DNA from: CAWAHD01 sp963781785
GTDB lineage: Bacteria; Planctomycetota; Planctomycetia; Isosphaerales; Isosphaeraceae
DNA: 64,000 nucleotides
Assembly: GCA_963781785.1 (NCBI GenBank)
Contig: CAWAHD010000002.1
Span: 4,030,001-4,094,000 of the forward strand
Direction of reading: 5' to 3'
Part shown: positions 18,706-27,761 of the stretch, piece after piece
How the letters are laid out: each line of letters begins with the position of its first letter
Position numbering within the stretch: position 1 is the stretch's first letter
Notes under the pieces: generated by a model
What the model saw: only the letters and a program-made list of their open reading frames with translations
Databases searched by the model: none
Told to the model about the DNA's origin: nothing
Program-made: the position numbers and the translations under genes

Positions 18706-19068
18706 ATGGCGTCGAGGCGCCTTTTGCTGGTGGAAGACAGTCTCACGATGCGCCGGATCCTCTCAGGGTGGCTCCAGGAGGTGGGTTACGAGGTCGACAC
18801 GGCCAACGACGGCCTTCAAGGACTGGCGAAGGCGCGGCTGGAGCCGCGTCCAGAGCTGATCCTGACCGACTATGAAATGCCCGAGCTTGACGGCGCGGGG
18901 CTGTGCCACGCGCTCAAAGCCGACCCGGAGCTGCGGTCGATCCCGGTCTTGATCCTGACCACTCTGAGCGAGGCCCGCGACAAGATTTCCGGCCTGCAGG
19001 CCGGTGCCGACGACTATATCGAGAAGCCCAAGAGCCCGGACGACTTCCGCGTCTTGTGCGCGGATTGA
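18706..19068 (+). CDS. Response-regulator receiver domain, probably the front half of a fused regulator-phosphatase
   Basis: 120 residues in CheY fold: the acidic pair ED at residues 9-10, phosphoacceptor Asp in LTDYEMP near residue 53, and conserved Lys in EKPKSPDDF near 108. A GGGAGGAGAG site precedes the ATG. The stop comes right after VLCAD, while the next frame reads CARIEAHLREADLR and continues into the phosphatase. Restoring a lost CG in a GCGCGG run rejoins them, so the natural product is probably one receiver-PP2C protein like other fused regulator/RsbU proteins. It heads the chemosensory cluster. Confidence 0.75.
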   Translation: MASRRLLLVEDSLTMRRILSGWLQEVGYEVDTANDGLQGLAKARLEPRPELILTDYEMPELDGAGLCHALKADPELRSIPVLILTTLSEARDKISGLQAGADDYIEKPKSPDDFRVLCAD

Positions 19069-19870
19069 AGCGCACTTGCGGGAGGCCGACCTTCGAGCCG
19101 AGGTATTCGAGCAGAACCGGCTGCTCAAGGCGGCGATGAAGAAGATGGACTTCGAGATGGGGCTGGCCAGAAAAGTCCAGCTCGGCTTGATGCCGCACCC
19201 TCCCAAGCCCCGGGGCGTGTTGAGAGTGGCGGTTCGATACACGCCGGCCAATCAACTGGGAGGGGATGTTTACGATTTTTACCGCCTGGAGAACAATCGC
19301 CTGGGAATCCTGGTTGCCGACGTCTCGGGCCACGGGGTGAATTCGGCGATGCTCTCGGGCATGGTCAAGGCATTGGCCGCACCGTTGTCGGTCGCGGTGC
19401 TGGAGCCGGGAGAGCTCCTGGCCGGGCTCGACGTGGCCACCGAGCAGTATTTTCCCGAAGGCTATTTTTGCACGGGTTTTTACCTGATCGCTGACGAGGA
19501 GACAGGGTTGGTCCGCTATGCCGGGGTAGGCCACCCGCCGGCGATCGTGGTCGGGCCCAATGGTTCACGGACCCTGCAATCCAACCCGGGAATGCTGGGC
19601 ATCGGGATGGTTGACGGCACCGCGGGCGACTCGGACCGGGTTGCCCCCGGTGAATCGCTGGTACTCTACACCGACGGCTTGACCGAGGCGATGGACCCTT
19701 GCGACGTCCTGTTTGGCGAGGAGCGGCTGAGGACTCTGCTGGAATCGCATCACGGGGCCGATCCCAGTGAGATCCTCAAGCAGGTGGATGAGGCCCTGTA
19801 CCGGCACACGACACCGGGGCGTCCGGCGGACGACATCAACATCATCGTTCTCCAACATCCTGCCAAGTAA
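19004..19870 (+). CDS. SpoIIE/RsbU-type PP2C phosphatase, back half of the fused regulator
   Basis: The true content begins near 19060 with a coiled linker (HLREADLRAEVFEQNRLLKAAM), then the PP2C-like SpoIIE domain: GGDVYDFYRLENNRLGILVADVSGHG carries the metal-binding aspartates, followed by LYTDGLTEAMDP and a final DDINIIVLQ. Such phosphatases dephosphorylate STAS-domain anti-sigma antagonists. The receiver domain immediately upstream lies in another frame; the first codons of this frame overlap it and are probably not translated separately. A STAS gene follows 161 nt downstream and is the likely substrate. Confidence 0.78.
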   Translation: MPTTISRSPRARTTSASCARIEAHLREADLRAEVFEQNRLLKAAMKKMDFEMGLARKVQLGLMPHPPKPRGVLRVAVRYTPANQLGGDVYDFYRLENNRLGILVADVSGHGVNSAMLSGMVKALAAPLSVAVLEPGELLAGLDVATEQYFPEGYFCTGFYLIADEETGLVRYAGVGHPPAIVVGPNGSRTLQSNPGMLGIGMVDGTAGDSDRVAPGESLVLYTDGLTEAMDPCDVLFGEERLRTLLESHHGADPSEILKQVDEALYRHTTPGRPADDINIIVLQHPAK

Positions 19871-20031
19871 TCGCTCCCCAAGCCGCTCGGGGCATGTTAA
19901 ACTACTCTGGATGGTCGGGCGTCTCCCGAGCCTGGCGGCGCAGCGGTCCTTGCTTCCTCAAACGTCGGCACGAAAACGATTGGAATCCACTCAATTCCCG
20001 TTCTTGGTAGGGATTAGGGCGGGATCGCGCC

Positions 20032-20328
20032 ATGACGGTCGAACACGAAGAGGTCAACACGATACGGTTGACCGGGCCAGTCACGCTTTATGAGGTCTCG
20101 GAGATCTGCGAGACGTTGCGCATGGCCTTGTCCGAAGGCAAGCCGGTTCGGATCGATTTGAGCGATTCGGGACCATGGGACCTGGCCGGCATCCAGCTTT
20201 TGATCTCGTGCGCCGCCAGCGCACGGGATCGCGATCTGGAGGTCCGCCTGGTCGAGATCCCGCCCATTTGTTCCCAGGTTGCCGAACGAGCCGGCTTATC
20301 GGGCTGGCTCGTCTCGGTCCTCGGTTAG
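20032..20328 (+). CDS. STAS-domain protein (anti-anti-sigma-like)
   Basis: 98 residues covering a complete STAS domain: TIRLTGPVTLYEVSEICETL at the start, central PVRIDLSDSGPWDLAGIQLLIS where antagonists carry the phosphorylatable Ser/Thr near the DxS loop, then a final helix. It sits between the PP2C phosphatase and the CheY/CheA genes. Inference: it is dephosphorylated by the upstream phosphatase and is the output or adaptor of the chemosensory pathway. No anti-sigma kinase is encoded nearby. Confidence 0.8.
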   Translation: MTVEHEEVNTIRLTGPVTLYEVSEICETLRMALSEGKPVRIDLSDSGPWDLAGIQLLISCAASARDRDLEVRLVEIPPICSQVAERAGLSGWLVSVLG

Positions 20329-20351
20329 AAAGTTGGCTCGAGACAGTATTC

Positions 20352-20717
20352 ATGAGCAAGACCGTCCTGCACGCCGACGACAGCGCCGCGGTGAGGCGTT
20401 GGGTGGCCGAGCAGCTTGGCGAGATGGACCTGAAAGTCATCTCCGTCGCCGATGGGGAAGCCGCGCTTCGCGTCCTGCGGGAGTCGCCGTGCGACTTGCT
20501 CCTGACGGATCTGGAAATGCCTAATCTGGATGGACTCTCGCTCGTGGCGGCCGTGCGAGACTTGCCCATGCACCGGTTCTTGCCGGCTCTGGTTCTGTCG
20601 TGCCGGCAGCCAAGCGAGTTTCCCCCGGAGCACCGGCAAGGGGTGACGGGATGGCTGGTCAAGCCGATCGGGCCGGAAGAGCTCCGGCGCCGGGTGCGCC
20701 GGGTTTTGCCAGGTTGA
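20352..20717 (+). CDS. CheY-like response regulator
   Basis: 121 residues in a stand-alone receiver domain. The acidic pair is in HADDS near residue 9, the phosphoacceptor is in LLLTDLEMPNLDG near residue 54, and VKPIGPEEL holds the conserved Lys near 105. It starts at the ATG 23 nt after the STAS stop; a longer in-frame reading would overlap the STAS gene. It is probably phosphorylated by the CheA encoded next. There is no output domain. Confidence 0.82.
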   Translation: MSKTVLHADDSAAVRRWVAEQLGEMDLKVISVADGEAALRVLRESPCDLLLTDLEMPNLDGLSLVAAVRDLPMHRFLPALVLSCRQPSEFPPEHRQGVTGWLVKPIGPEELRRRVRRVLPG

Positions 20718-20764
20718 TCGCGAGTGCGTTTTCGTGACTCCAGGATGAAGGCTGCGGGCTTGGG

Positions 20765-23185
20765 TTGAGGGCTTTGGGTTTGAGAGGTAGTTCAGAAGAC
20801 CGATTTCGCGAGATGTTCTACGAGGAAGTGCGCGAGCTCTTGATCAGCCTTGAGGAGGGGCTGATGGAGCTGGAGCGGCGTCAAGGAGACCGTGCGCATC
20901 TCGACAAGACATTTCGCGCGGCGCATACCCTGAAAGGTGCCGCCGCGATGGTCGGCTTGGCGGCGGTCGCCGAGTTCACGCACGGCATCGAGGCGGTCTT
21001 GGAACGGATTCGCGGGGACATGCTCGCGGTCGATTCCGACATCATCACGACGTTGCTCGAGGCGCGCGACCATCTCTCGGCGATGGTCGAGGCCGAAGCA
21101 GCCGGGTCGCCTATTGCTCCCTCGGGCGAGCTGATGGTGCGGTTGACGGCGCTGGTTCGGGGACCGGCGGCTGCAGGTGCGGCGGCCCGGGGGGGCTCCG
21201 GAGCCGGGCCCTCGGTTCCACCGTTTGTAGCACCCGGACCGCTGAAAACCGGCGCGGATTCACCACGTGAACCGGTGCCCCCTTCCGGCTTGGCGGAGCC
21301 GCGCCCCGGCAAGTCCGCGAGCAAGGCGAAGCCAGCCCCCAAGGCAAAACGCAAGAAGGTGCCGCGCAAGACGCAGAAGATGGACCGGGCCCTGGCTCCG
21401 CCGGCGGCAACGACACCGCTCAAGGCCCGGAACACGGCGGGCGAAGGCGGGAAGTCGGTTTACCAGGTGATGCTCACGCCGGGCCCTGATGTCTTGAGGC
21501 GAGGGGTCAATCCCCTGGGCGTGCTTGACGAGCTGCGCGAGCTGGGCGAGACATCGATCATCACCGACCCGGATCTCGTACCGCCCCTCGATCAGCTCGA
21601 TCCAGAGCGGTGCTATCTGACGTGGACGATCACGGTCGAGACCGATGCGCCCTTGGATCGGCTGCGGGAGGCGTTTCTGTTCTTTGCCCAGGACAGTGCG
21701 GTGACGATCCAGCGGCAAACTGCCGACGGCAAGCTTGTGCCGGTGGATTGGGCCGCGGGGCCGGCGACTGCGGCCAACGGGCCGGGAGCCCAGCAGCCGG
21801 CTGCCGCAGCAAGCCCGCCAGCCGTAGCTCCCGCGACCGAGACAGCACTGAGCGCTCCGGCGGCGAGTGCCACAGGCCTAGCGCCGGCGATGGCAATCAC
21901 AGAAACCCCGGTCTCTGCCGTACCTCCGGCGTCTTCGATGCCTCCGATCTCTGTGACAAAGGCCATGGTACCGGCGCGGCTGCACCCCCGGATCCGGGTC
22001 GACGCGGCGCAGCTTGATGACCTGGTTGGGCTGGCCGGTGAGCTGGTGGTCGTCACGGACAACCTGATGGGTCTGCGTGAGGTTCCCGGCGTCGAGTCGT
22101 GGCTGCATGCGCTCGAGGCGCTCCAGCGAGTCAGCCGGGAAGTCCGGGATACGACCCTGGACTTGCGGATGGTGCCGGTGGACGAGCTCTTTTCGCGGTT
22201 TCCCCGGGTGGTGCGCGACCTCGCCGATCGGTCGGGCAAGGAGATTGAGCTGCGGATCATCGGCCAGGAGACGAGGCTTGACCGCACGATCGTCGAGCGG
22301 CTCTCCGACCCGATGATCCACCTGATCCGTAACGCGGTGGATCATGCTCTGGAGCATCCTCAAGAGCGACTGGAAAAGGGCAAGCCGCGGGAGGGAAGAA
22401 TCACGCTCTGGGCTGGTCACGAGGGGGATCGCGTGGCGGTCCGTGTGGAGGATGATGGGCGGGGGCTCGACCGCGAGCGAATCGTGCGCAAAGGAATTGC
22501 GCTGGGGATGATTCCCACGAACACATCGCCCGAGGACCCGCGGGTGGTGAGCTTGATTTTCGAGCCGGGCTTCTCGACGCGTGATACGGTGAGCGAGCTC
22601 TCGGGCCGGGGTGTTGGGCTCGACGTCGTGCGTGATGCGGTGCGGGCCTTGCGTGGCAGCGTGGCAGTCGAGAGCACGCCCGGCAAAGGGACGGCGTTCA
22701 TCTTCCGTTTACCTCTGACCCTGGCCTTGATCGACGGACTGCTGGTCGAGACGGCCGGGGGGAAATATGTGGTTCCCCTGGCGCAGGTCGAGGAGTGCGT
22801 GGCCCTGAACGGGACTCGATCGGCCCTGTCGGAAGAGCGGCCGTGCGTGGCTGTGCGTGGGGAGCTGGTGCCTACGGTCTCGCTCCGTGGCTTGTTTCAC
22901 GTGGATGGGCCGTCACCGGCACGCCAGGAGCTCTTATTAACGCGGCATGCCGGCCAGCGGGTCGGCGTGGCCGTCGATCGACTGCTGGGGCGGGTTCAGG
23001 CGGTCATCCAGTCGCTCGGCGAGGGGTTGCACGGCCTCAATCGTTTTTCGGGAGCCACGATCCTTGGCGACGGCTCCGTTTCCCTGATCCTCGATCTATC
23101 CGCTGTGGTGTCCGAGTCACGATTTGCTGAACAGACAGCTCGTAATGCGCCCTCGGCTAGCATGAGGGCGGAGAGTGTTCGATGA
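20765..23185 (+). CDS. cheA: Chemosensory histidine kinase CheA
   Basis: About 806 residues. The HPt domain has the phospho-acceptor His in RAAHTLKGAA near residue 54. A Pro/Ala-rich linker follows, then a P2-like segment near 235-320 and a second Pro/Ala linker. The dimerisation helices begin near 405 (QLDDLVGLAGELVVV), the ATPase domain has LIRNAVDHALEHP near 518 and DDGRGLD near 562, and a CheW-like regulatory domain lies at about 655-785. The start is uncertain: no strong ribosome site precedes the TTG used, and other TTG/ATG codons follow within 50 bases. The stop overlaps the MCP start by four bases. It phosphorylates the CheY and CheB proteins. Confidence 0.9.
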   Translation: MRALGLRGSSEDRFREMFYEEVRELLISLEEGLMELERRQGDRAHLDKTFRAAHTLKGAAAMVGLAAVAEFTHGIEAVLERIRGDMLAVDSDIITTLLEARDHLSAMVEAEAAGSPIAPSGELMVRLTALVRGPAAAGAAARGGSGAGPSVPPFVAPGPLKTGADSPREPVPPSGLAEPRPGKSASKAKPAPKAKRKKVPRKTQKMDRALAPPAATTPLKARNTAGEGGKSVYQVMLTPGPDVLRRGVNPLGVLDELRELGETSIITDPDLVPPLDQLDPERCYLTWTITVETDAPLDRLREAFLFFAQDSAVTIQRQTADGKLVPVDWAAGPATAANGPGAQQPAAAASPPAVAPATETALSAPAASATGLAPAMAITETPVSAVPPASSMPPISVTKAMVPARLHPRIRVDAAQLDDLVGLAGELVVVTDNLMGLREVPGVESWLHALEALQRVSREVRDTTLDLRMVPVDELFSRFPRVVRDLADRSGKEIELRIIGQETRLDRTIVERLSDPMIHLIRNAVDHALEHPQERLEKGKPREGRITLWAGHEGDRVAVRVEDDGRGLDRERIVRKGIALGMIPTNTSPEDPRVVSLIFEPGFSTRDTVSELSGRGVGLDVVRDAVRALRGSVAVESTPGKGTAFIFRLPLTLALIDGLLVETAGGKYVVPLAQVEECVALNGTRSALSEERPCVAVRGELVPTVSLRGLFHVDGPSPARQELLLTRHAGQRVGVAVDRLLGRVQAVIQSLGEGLHGLNRFSGATILGDGSVSLILDLSAVVSESRFAEQTARNAPSASMRAESVR

Positions 23186-25035
23186 GAGTCCCCCTCCGTT
23201 TCCAGATCACGATCGTGATGGTGTTGTTCGGTCTGGTCCCAGCGTCCTTGATCGCGTGGTTCGCCTATCGGGGCAACGACGACTTCAAGGAGAAGCAGAC
23301 CCTGATCGTGAAGCAGGCGGCCGCGTTCATCAGCGACCACTTTGCCAGCGTGGTGCAGCCGAATCCCGACGCCGTCAAAAAGGCGGTCAGTGATGGCGCC
23401 CTTCCGGCGAGCGAACGAAAGGCAATCGAGAGTGACATCGACGAGATCCTGGTGCGATCCGGAATTGACGATTCGGCCGAGATCTATGTGATTAACCCGG
23501 AGAATTTTGCGCTGGTCAGGCGCCGGGCGAAGTCCGGATTCGATCTCACGCTGACGAACCAGAAGTTACCGCTGAAGTACAACGAGGTGGCCAACAAGGC
23601 CGATGGCCAGGCGGACTCGGTGATGTTGAAGCCACCTGCTTCGGAGCCCGACGGCAAGGTGGAACTTGTCAGTTATGCGCCGGTGCACCTCGAGACCGTA
23701 GGCCCGAACCCCAATGGCCGGCATGGGTTTGTGACGCTGGTGATTGTGCCGCGGGACGTCGTCTTCGAGACGATCATCAAGAATCAGAACTGGACCTTGG
23801 GCATCATGCTGGTGGTCGGTTTCCTGACCGCCGTGTTTGGATTCTTCTTCGGCGGGTACCTGATCCGTCCCTTGATGGAGATCATCAACGTGACCCGCCA
23901 GATTCGCGAGGGGCACCTTGATGTCCGCACGAAAGTCAAGCGGAGGGACGAGTTGGGTGATCTGGGGTCGCAGGTCAATTCCGTGATCGACCGGCTGTCG
24001 GAGGTCATCAGCCAGATCCGGGAGATGACCGCGTCGGTCTCGACCGCGAGCAATGAGCTCAATTCGAGTGCACACCAGCTTTCCCAGGGGTCGACCGAGC
24101 AAGCGGCGACGCTTCAGGAAATAGCGGGCAGCCTGCAATCGGTGGACTCGTCGGTGGGGCGGAATGCCCAGCACGCCCGCGACACGGCCCGGATGGCCAA
24201 CGAGGCCAGCGGCCAGGCCGAGAAAGGGGGCGAGGCGGTTCGCGAGACGGTGGGCGCGATGCGGGAGATTACGCAGAAGATCTTGATTGTGGGCGACATC
24301 GCCTATCAGACGAATCTGCTGGCCCTAAACGCGGCGATCGAGGCAGCCCGTGCCGGTACGCACGGCAAGGGATTTGCGGTGGTAGCCGGCGAGGTTCGCA
24401 AGCTCGCCGAGCGGAGCCAGGCGGCCGCCCAGCAGATCAGCGATCTGGCCAAGAAGAGCGTCGCCGTGGCCGAAAACGCGGGCTCGCTCCTGGATCGCAC
24501 GGTGCCGATGATCCGGGACACGTCGAACCTGATTCAAGAGATCGCGGCGGCATCGCAGGAGCAGATGGCAGCAATCCGGGAGATCAACATGGGTGTGAGC
24601 CAGCTCGAGGAGGTGGTGCAGCAGAACGCGGCGGCCAGCCACGAGCTGTCGGCGACGGCGACGGGCCTGGCGTCGCAGTCGTCGACCTTGCAGAACCAGG
24701 TCGACTTTTTTCAGCTTGATACCACGGGAAACGGTCATGGCGGTATGGCCGGAGCCCAGGTGCGCTCGCACTTCGGAGCGGCGGTGCGAGCGCCTTCCCC
24801 CCCGGTCAAGCCGCTGTCCACACCAGGGCGCCGGGCGGTTCACTCGCGCAGCCTCGACGGTCTTCCCGGTCTCGCTCAGTCGACGGGAGGGCCGATGCCG
24901 GCAGCGTTGCCATCCCATCCCGTGCCGGCTGGATCGCCTGGGGGAGTGCCCTCGGGGAATGCAGGCACGCCGTCGCGGGGCGGGGTGGTCGTGAACCTCG
25001 AGGACGACGACGATAATTTTGAACGATTCTCGTGA
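23182..25035 (+). CDS. Methyl-accepting chemotaxis protein, membrane-bound
   Basis: 617 residues. TM1 is at about 8-27 (ITIVMVLFGLVPASLIAWFA), followed by a periplasmic sensor of about 175 residues without a recognised ligand fold, and TM2 at about 205-228. A HAMP domain lies at 229-282 (IRPLMEIINVTRQIREG), then the signalling helix with its tip at about 375-405 (IAYQTNLLALNAAIEAARAG). The C-terminus is a Pro/Gly-rich tail ending in acidic residues, without a CheR-docking pentapeptide such as NWETF. It is the input of the pathway, with a four-base overlap with cheA. Confidence 0.9.
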   Translation: MRVPLRFQITIVMVLFGLVPASLIAWFAYRGNDDFKEKQTLIVKQAAAFISDHFASVVQPNPDAVKKAVSDGALPASERKAIESDIDEILVRSGIDDSAEIYVINPENFALVRRRAKSGFDLTLTNQKLPLKYNEVANKADGQADSVMLKPPASEPDGKVELVSYAPVHLETVGPNPNGRHGFVTLVIVPRDVVFETIIKNQNWTLGIMLVVGFLTAVFGFFFGGYLIRPLMEIINVTRQIREGHLDVRTKVKRRDELGDLGSQVNSVIDRLSEVISQIREMTASVSTASNELNSSAHQLSQGSTEQAATLQEIAGSLQSVDSSVGRNAQHARDTARMANEASGQAEKGGEAVRETVGAMREITQKILIVGDIAYQTNLLALNAAIEAARAGTHGKGFAVVAGEVRKLAERSQAAAQQISDLAKKSVAVAENAGSLLDRTVPMIRDTSNLIQEIAAASQEQMAAIREINMGVSQLEEVVQQNAAASHELSATATGLASQSSTLQNQVDFFQLDTTGNGHGGMAGAQVRSHFGAAVRAPSPPVKPLSTPGRRAVHSRSLDGLPGLAQSTGGPMPAALPSHPVPAGSPGGVPSGNAGTPSRGGVVVNLEDDDDNFERFS

Positions 25036-25160
25036 CGAGGGCGATGTTCCGGAATACGAGAGCAAGCCGAAGCGAGCAAGCGTGGTGATTTCGCGATCCG
25101 CTCCAGACAAACTGGCCGCATCGCGAGTCTTGGGTTCTGATGCTGATGAGGGAGGGAGGA

Positions 25161-25667
25161 ATGGTCGACGTAGTGACGGACGCCAGTGTCGTTGCCGAGC
25201 GCGAGCGCGGCCAGTCTTACGTCGTATTCCGGCTGGGCGGAGAGGGGTACGCGCTCGAGGTGATGCGGGTGCAGGAAGTGCTGGACATGCAGTCGCTCAC
25301 GGAGGTTCCCGGCGGCCCGAAGTTCCTGCTGGGCGTAATCAATCTGCGCGGGCACGTGGTTCCGGTGTACGACCTGCGGATGCCATTCGGCCTGACCAGG
25401 GATTCAGGTCCCGGCCGCGCTCCCTGCGTTCTGATCGTCGAGTCGAGCCTGGGGGCCGACATCCAGATCACCGGACTTCTGGTGGACCGGGTTTCCGACG
25501 TGCTGGAATTCTCTCCTGAGGAAGTTCAAGCTGCTCCGCAGCTTGGACTTGGGAAGGCGACTCCCTTTGTCCGCGGTCTGATTCGTCACCAGGATGCCTT
25601 CCTGCTCGTATTGGACGTAGATCGAGTTTTCTCGACACTTGGGTCGTTGAACGGTGAGGGAGTGTAA
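25161..25667 (+). CDS. cheW: Chemosensory coupling protein CheW
   Basis: 168 residues, one CheW SH3-like domain: YVVFRLGGEGYALEVMRVQEVLD, then NLRGHVVPVYDLR and VDRVSDVLEF. The ATG at 25161 is chosen because GGGAGG lies just before it; two upstream in-frame ATGs have none. It links CheA to the MCP. cheR begins one base after its stop. Confidence 0.9.
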   Translation: MVDVVTDASVVAERERGQSYVVFRLGGEGYALEVMRVQEVLDMQSLTEVPGGPKFLLGVINLRGHVVPVYDLRMPFGLTRDSGPGRAPCVLIVESSLGADIQITGLLVDRVSDVLEFSPEEVQAAPQLGLGKATPFVRGLIRHQDAFLLVLDVDRVFSTLGSLNGEGV

Positions 25668-25668
25668 C

Positions 25669-26532
25669 GTGGCAAGTTCGGGCATGCTGCCACTCCCGCC
25701 GGCGGAACCCGAGCCATGGTCTGAGAAAGACTTCGCTCCCATCACGGCCTTTCTGCGCCATCAGATCGGAATCACCCTGGAAACCCACCGGATGGGTCTG
25801 CTCCAGGCGCGGCTGCGCTCACGTCTACAGATCAAAGGCTTTAAGAGCTTTACACATTTTCATGAACATGTGCTGAAGAGCGATCCCACGGGGTGGGGTG
25901 CTCAGCTTTTGATCGACCTGAGCACGGTGAACCACACCGCGTTTTTTCGAGAGCCGGCCCACTTCACGTTCATGGCTGAGCGAGTAGCCGGCTGGCTCAA
26001 GGAAACGCCTGGGATGGCGCTTCGGATCTGGTCGGCGGGCTGTTCGTCCGGGCAGGAGCCCTACAGCATGGCGATGGTCCTGGCCGAGAGTCTGCAGGCG
26101 CTCGCGCCGCAGAAGGTTGAGATCTGGGCGAGCGACCTTTCGCTGGAGATGCTCAAGATCGCCGCAGGGGCCATCTATACCACTCGCGATGTGCAAGGCG
26201 TATCGCCGGCACGGCTCCGGCGATTTTTCCTGCTGGGCCGTGGGCCGCGCGAGGGCTCGTTCCGCGTTGTCCCCGAGATCCGTGACCTGGTCAAGTTCCG
26301 CCATCTTGATCTGCGCAACCCAACCTGGCAGGTTCCCAGCGACTTCCCCATCATCTTCTGCCGGAACGTGTCGATTTATTTCGCGGAAGACGAGCGGCTG
26401 AACCTGTTAAACCGTCTGGCGCAGCACCTTCGTCCCGGGGGCTGGCTGGCGATGGGCAACGGCGAGATCCTCCCCGAAGTGCCGCCGTCGTTGCGCAAGC
26501 ACTCGCCGTCGCTGTTTCAGAAGGAGGGATGA
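25669..26532 (+). CDS. cheR: Chemoreceptor glutamate methyltransferase CheR
   Basis: 287 residues from a GTG preceded by GAGGGAG at six bases; an earlier GTG would overlap cheW. There is an N-terminal helical domain, then a SAM-binding domain with RIWSAGCSSGQEPYSMAM near residue 119 (CSTGEE-like motif) and PIIFCRNVSIYF near 225. It methylates glutamates on the MCP for adaptation. It is six bases ahead of cheB. Confidence 0.9.
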   Translation: MASSGMLPLPPAEPEPWSEKDFAPITAFLRHQIGITLETHRMGLLQARLRSRLQIKGFKSFTHFHEHVLKSDPTGWGAQLLIDLSTVNHTAFFREPAHFTFMAERVAGWLKETPGMALRIWSAGCSSGQEPYSMAMVLAESLQALAPQKVEIWASDLSLEMLKIAAGAIYTTRDVQGVSPARLRRFFLLGRGPREGSFRVVPEIRDLVKFRHLDLRNPTWQVPSDFPIIFCRNVSIYFAEDERLNLLNRLAQHLRPGGWLAMGNGEILPEVPPSLRKHSPSLFQKEG

Positions 26533-26538
26533 GAGGCC

Positions 26539-27669
26539 ATGGCGCTCTCCGATCGTCAGAAGCCGTTGCAACCTCTCGCTGCCGGCGAACCGCTCGAGGT
26601 CTTGATCGTCGACGACAGCGCACTGGTGAGGCAACGGCTCAAGTCGATCATCGAGTCGGACCCGGGGTTCCGGGTCGTGCTGGCGGCCGATCCTTACGAG
26701 GCGGTCGCGATGCTCAGCAAGTCGGTCCCTGGCGTGATCGTGCTCGACGTTGAGATGCCGCGGATGGACGGCCTCACGTTCTTGAACAAGCTGATGCGCC
26801 AGCATCCGCTGCCGGTGGTTCTCTGCACGGCCCAAGCCGAGCGGGCAGTGACTGCGCTCCAGATGGGGGCGGTGGAAGTCATCGCCAAGCCGGACTGGAA
26901 CAACGCGGGCCGGCTGGTGGAATGGTCGCAGAGCCTGCTGGAAAGTATTCGCAACGCGGCGCGGGCCGGCCGGCAGCCTTACCGGGACGACCGCCCCGCC
27001 GGGATGGCCGACCCCCGGCACACAGCCGACGTGATCCTGTCCAAGGTCCCCTATTCTCCCCGTTTGACCACCAGCGAACGGGTCATCGCGGTGGGAGTGA
27101 GCACCGGGGGCGTACAAGCCTTGCAGCAGCTTCTGGCGGGTTTTCCCGCGAATTCGCCGGGGATCGTCATGGTTCAGCACATGCCGGCCGATTTCACGAC
27201 GGCATTTGCGAATCGGCTGAACAACGACTCGAGGATCCAGCTCGAGGTCGCTGAGGCTCGGCAGCATGAGCTCCTTCGTCCGGGGCGGGCACTCTTGATC
27301 CCTGGCGATGTGCACGGCGTTCTGCGGCGAACCGGCACCGGCTATCGTGTCGAGCTGATGGAGGGCCCGGCGGTGTGCCGGCACCGGCCCTCTGTCGAGG
27401 TGTTGTTCCGATCGGCAGCCCAGGCGGCCGGGCCATTCGGAGCCGGCATCATCATGACCGGGATGGGAGACGACGGCGCCGGAGGCTTGCTGGAAATGCG
27501 CGAGGCCGGAGCACTCACCATTGCCCAGAACGAGGCTACTTGCATCGTGTTCGGCATGCCGCGCGAAGCGATCCGCCGCGGAGCGGCCAAGATGGTGCTT
27601 CCTCTGGATTCGATCGCCGGCACAGTACAAGGCTGGCTTGCCAGTTCCGACACCGGAACCTGGCATTAG
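26539..27669 (+). CDS. cheB: Chemoreceptor methylesterase CheB
   Basis: 376 residues. A receiver domain has the acidic pair in IVDDSALV near residue 24 and phosphoacceptor Asp70 (VLDVEMPRMDG). A catalytic domain has Ser in GVSTGGVQAL near 186, His in VQHMPADFT near 213 and Asp in GMGDDGAGG near 310. It demethylates or deamidates MCP residues when phosphorylated by CheA. It is the last gene of the operon; a stable hairpin follows 15 nt after the stop. Confidence 0.92.
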   Translation: MALSDRQKPLQPLAAGEPLEVLIVDDSALVRQRLKSIIESDPGFRVVLAADPYEAVAMLSKSVPGVIVLDVEMPRMDGLTFLNKLMRQHPLPVVLCTAQAERAVTALQMGAVEVIAKPDWNNAGRLVEWSQSLLESIRNAARAGRQPYRDDRPAGMADPRHTADVILSKVPYSPRLTTSERVIAVGVSTGGVQALQQLLAGFPANSPGIVMVQHMPADFTTAFANRLNNDSRIQLEVAEARQHELLRPGRALLIPGDVHGVLRRTGTGYRVELMEGPAVCRHRPSVEVLFRSAAQAAGPFGAGIIMTGMGDDGAGGLLEMREAGALTIAQNEATCIVFGMPREAIRRGAAKMVLPLDSIAGTVQGWLASSDTGTWH

Positions 27670-27684
27670 GGTTGTTAATGACGA

Positions 27685-27718
27685 ATCACGCGCCCGGGCA
27701 AGGCACCGGGCGCGTGAT
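27685..27718. terminator. Hairpin between convergent cheB and DUF1559 gene
   Basis: A perfect 13-bp stem (ATCACGCGCCCGG with CCGGGCGCGTGAT) around an 8-nt loop. No T-run follows on either strand, so factor-independent termination is uncertain, but the position between two convergent genes fits a bidirectional transcript end. Confidence 0.6.
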
Positions 27719-27761
27719 CAATCGCAGATGATCATCCGGATGCGATCCGGCTGGTCGATGC

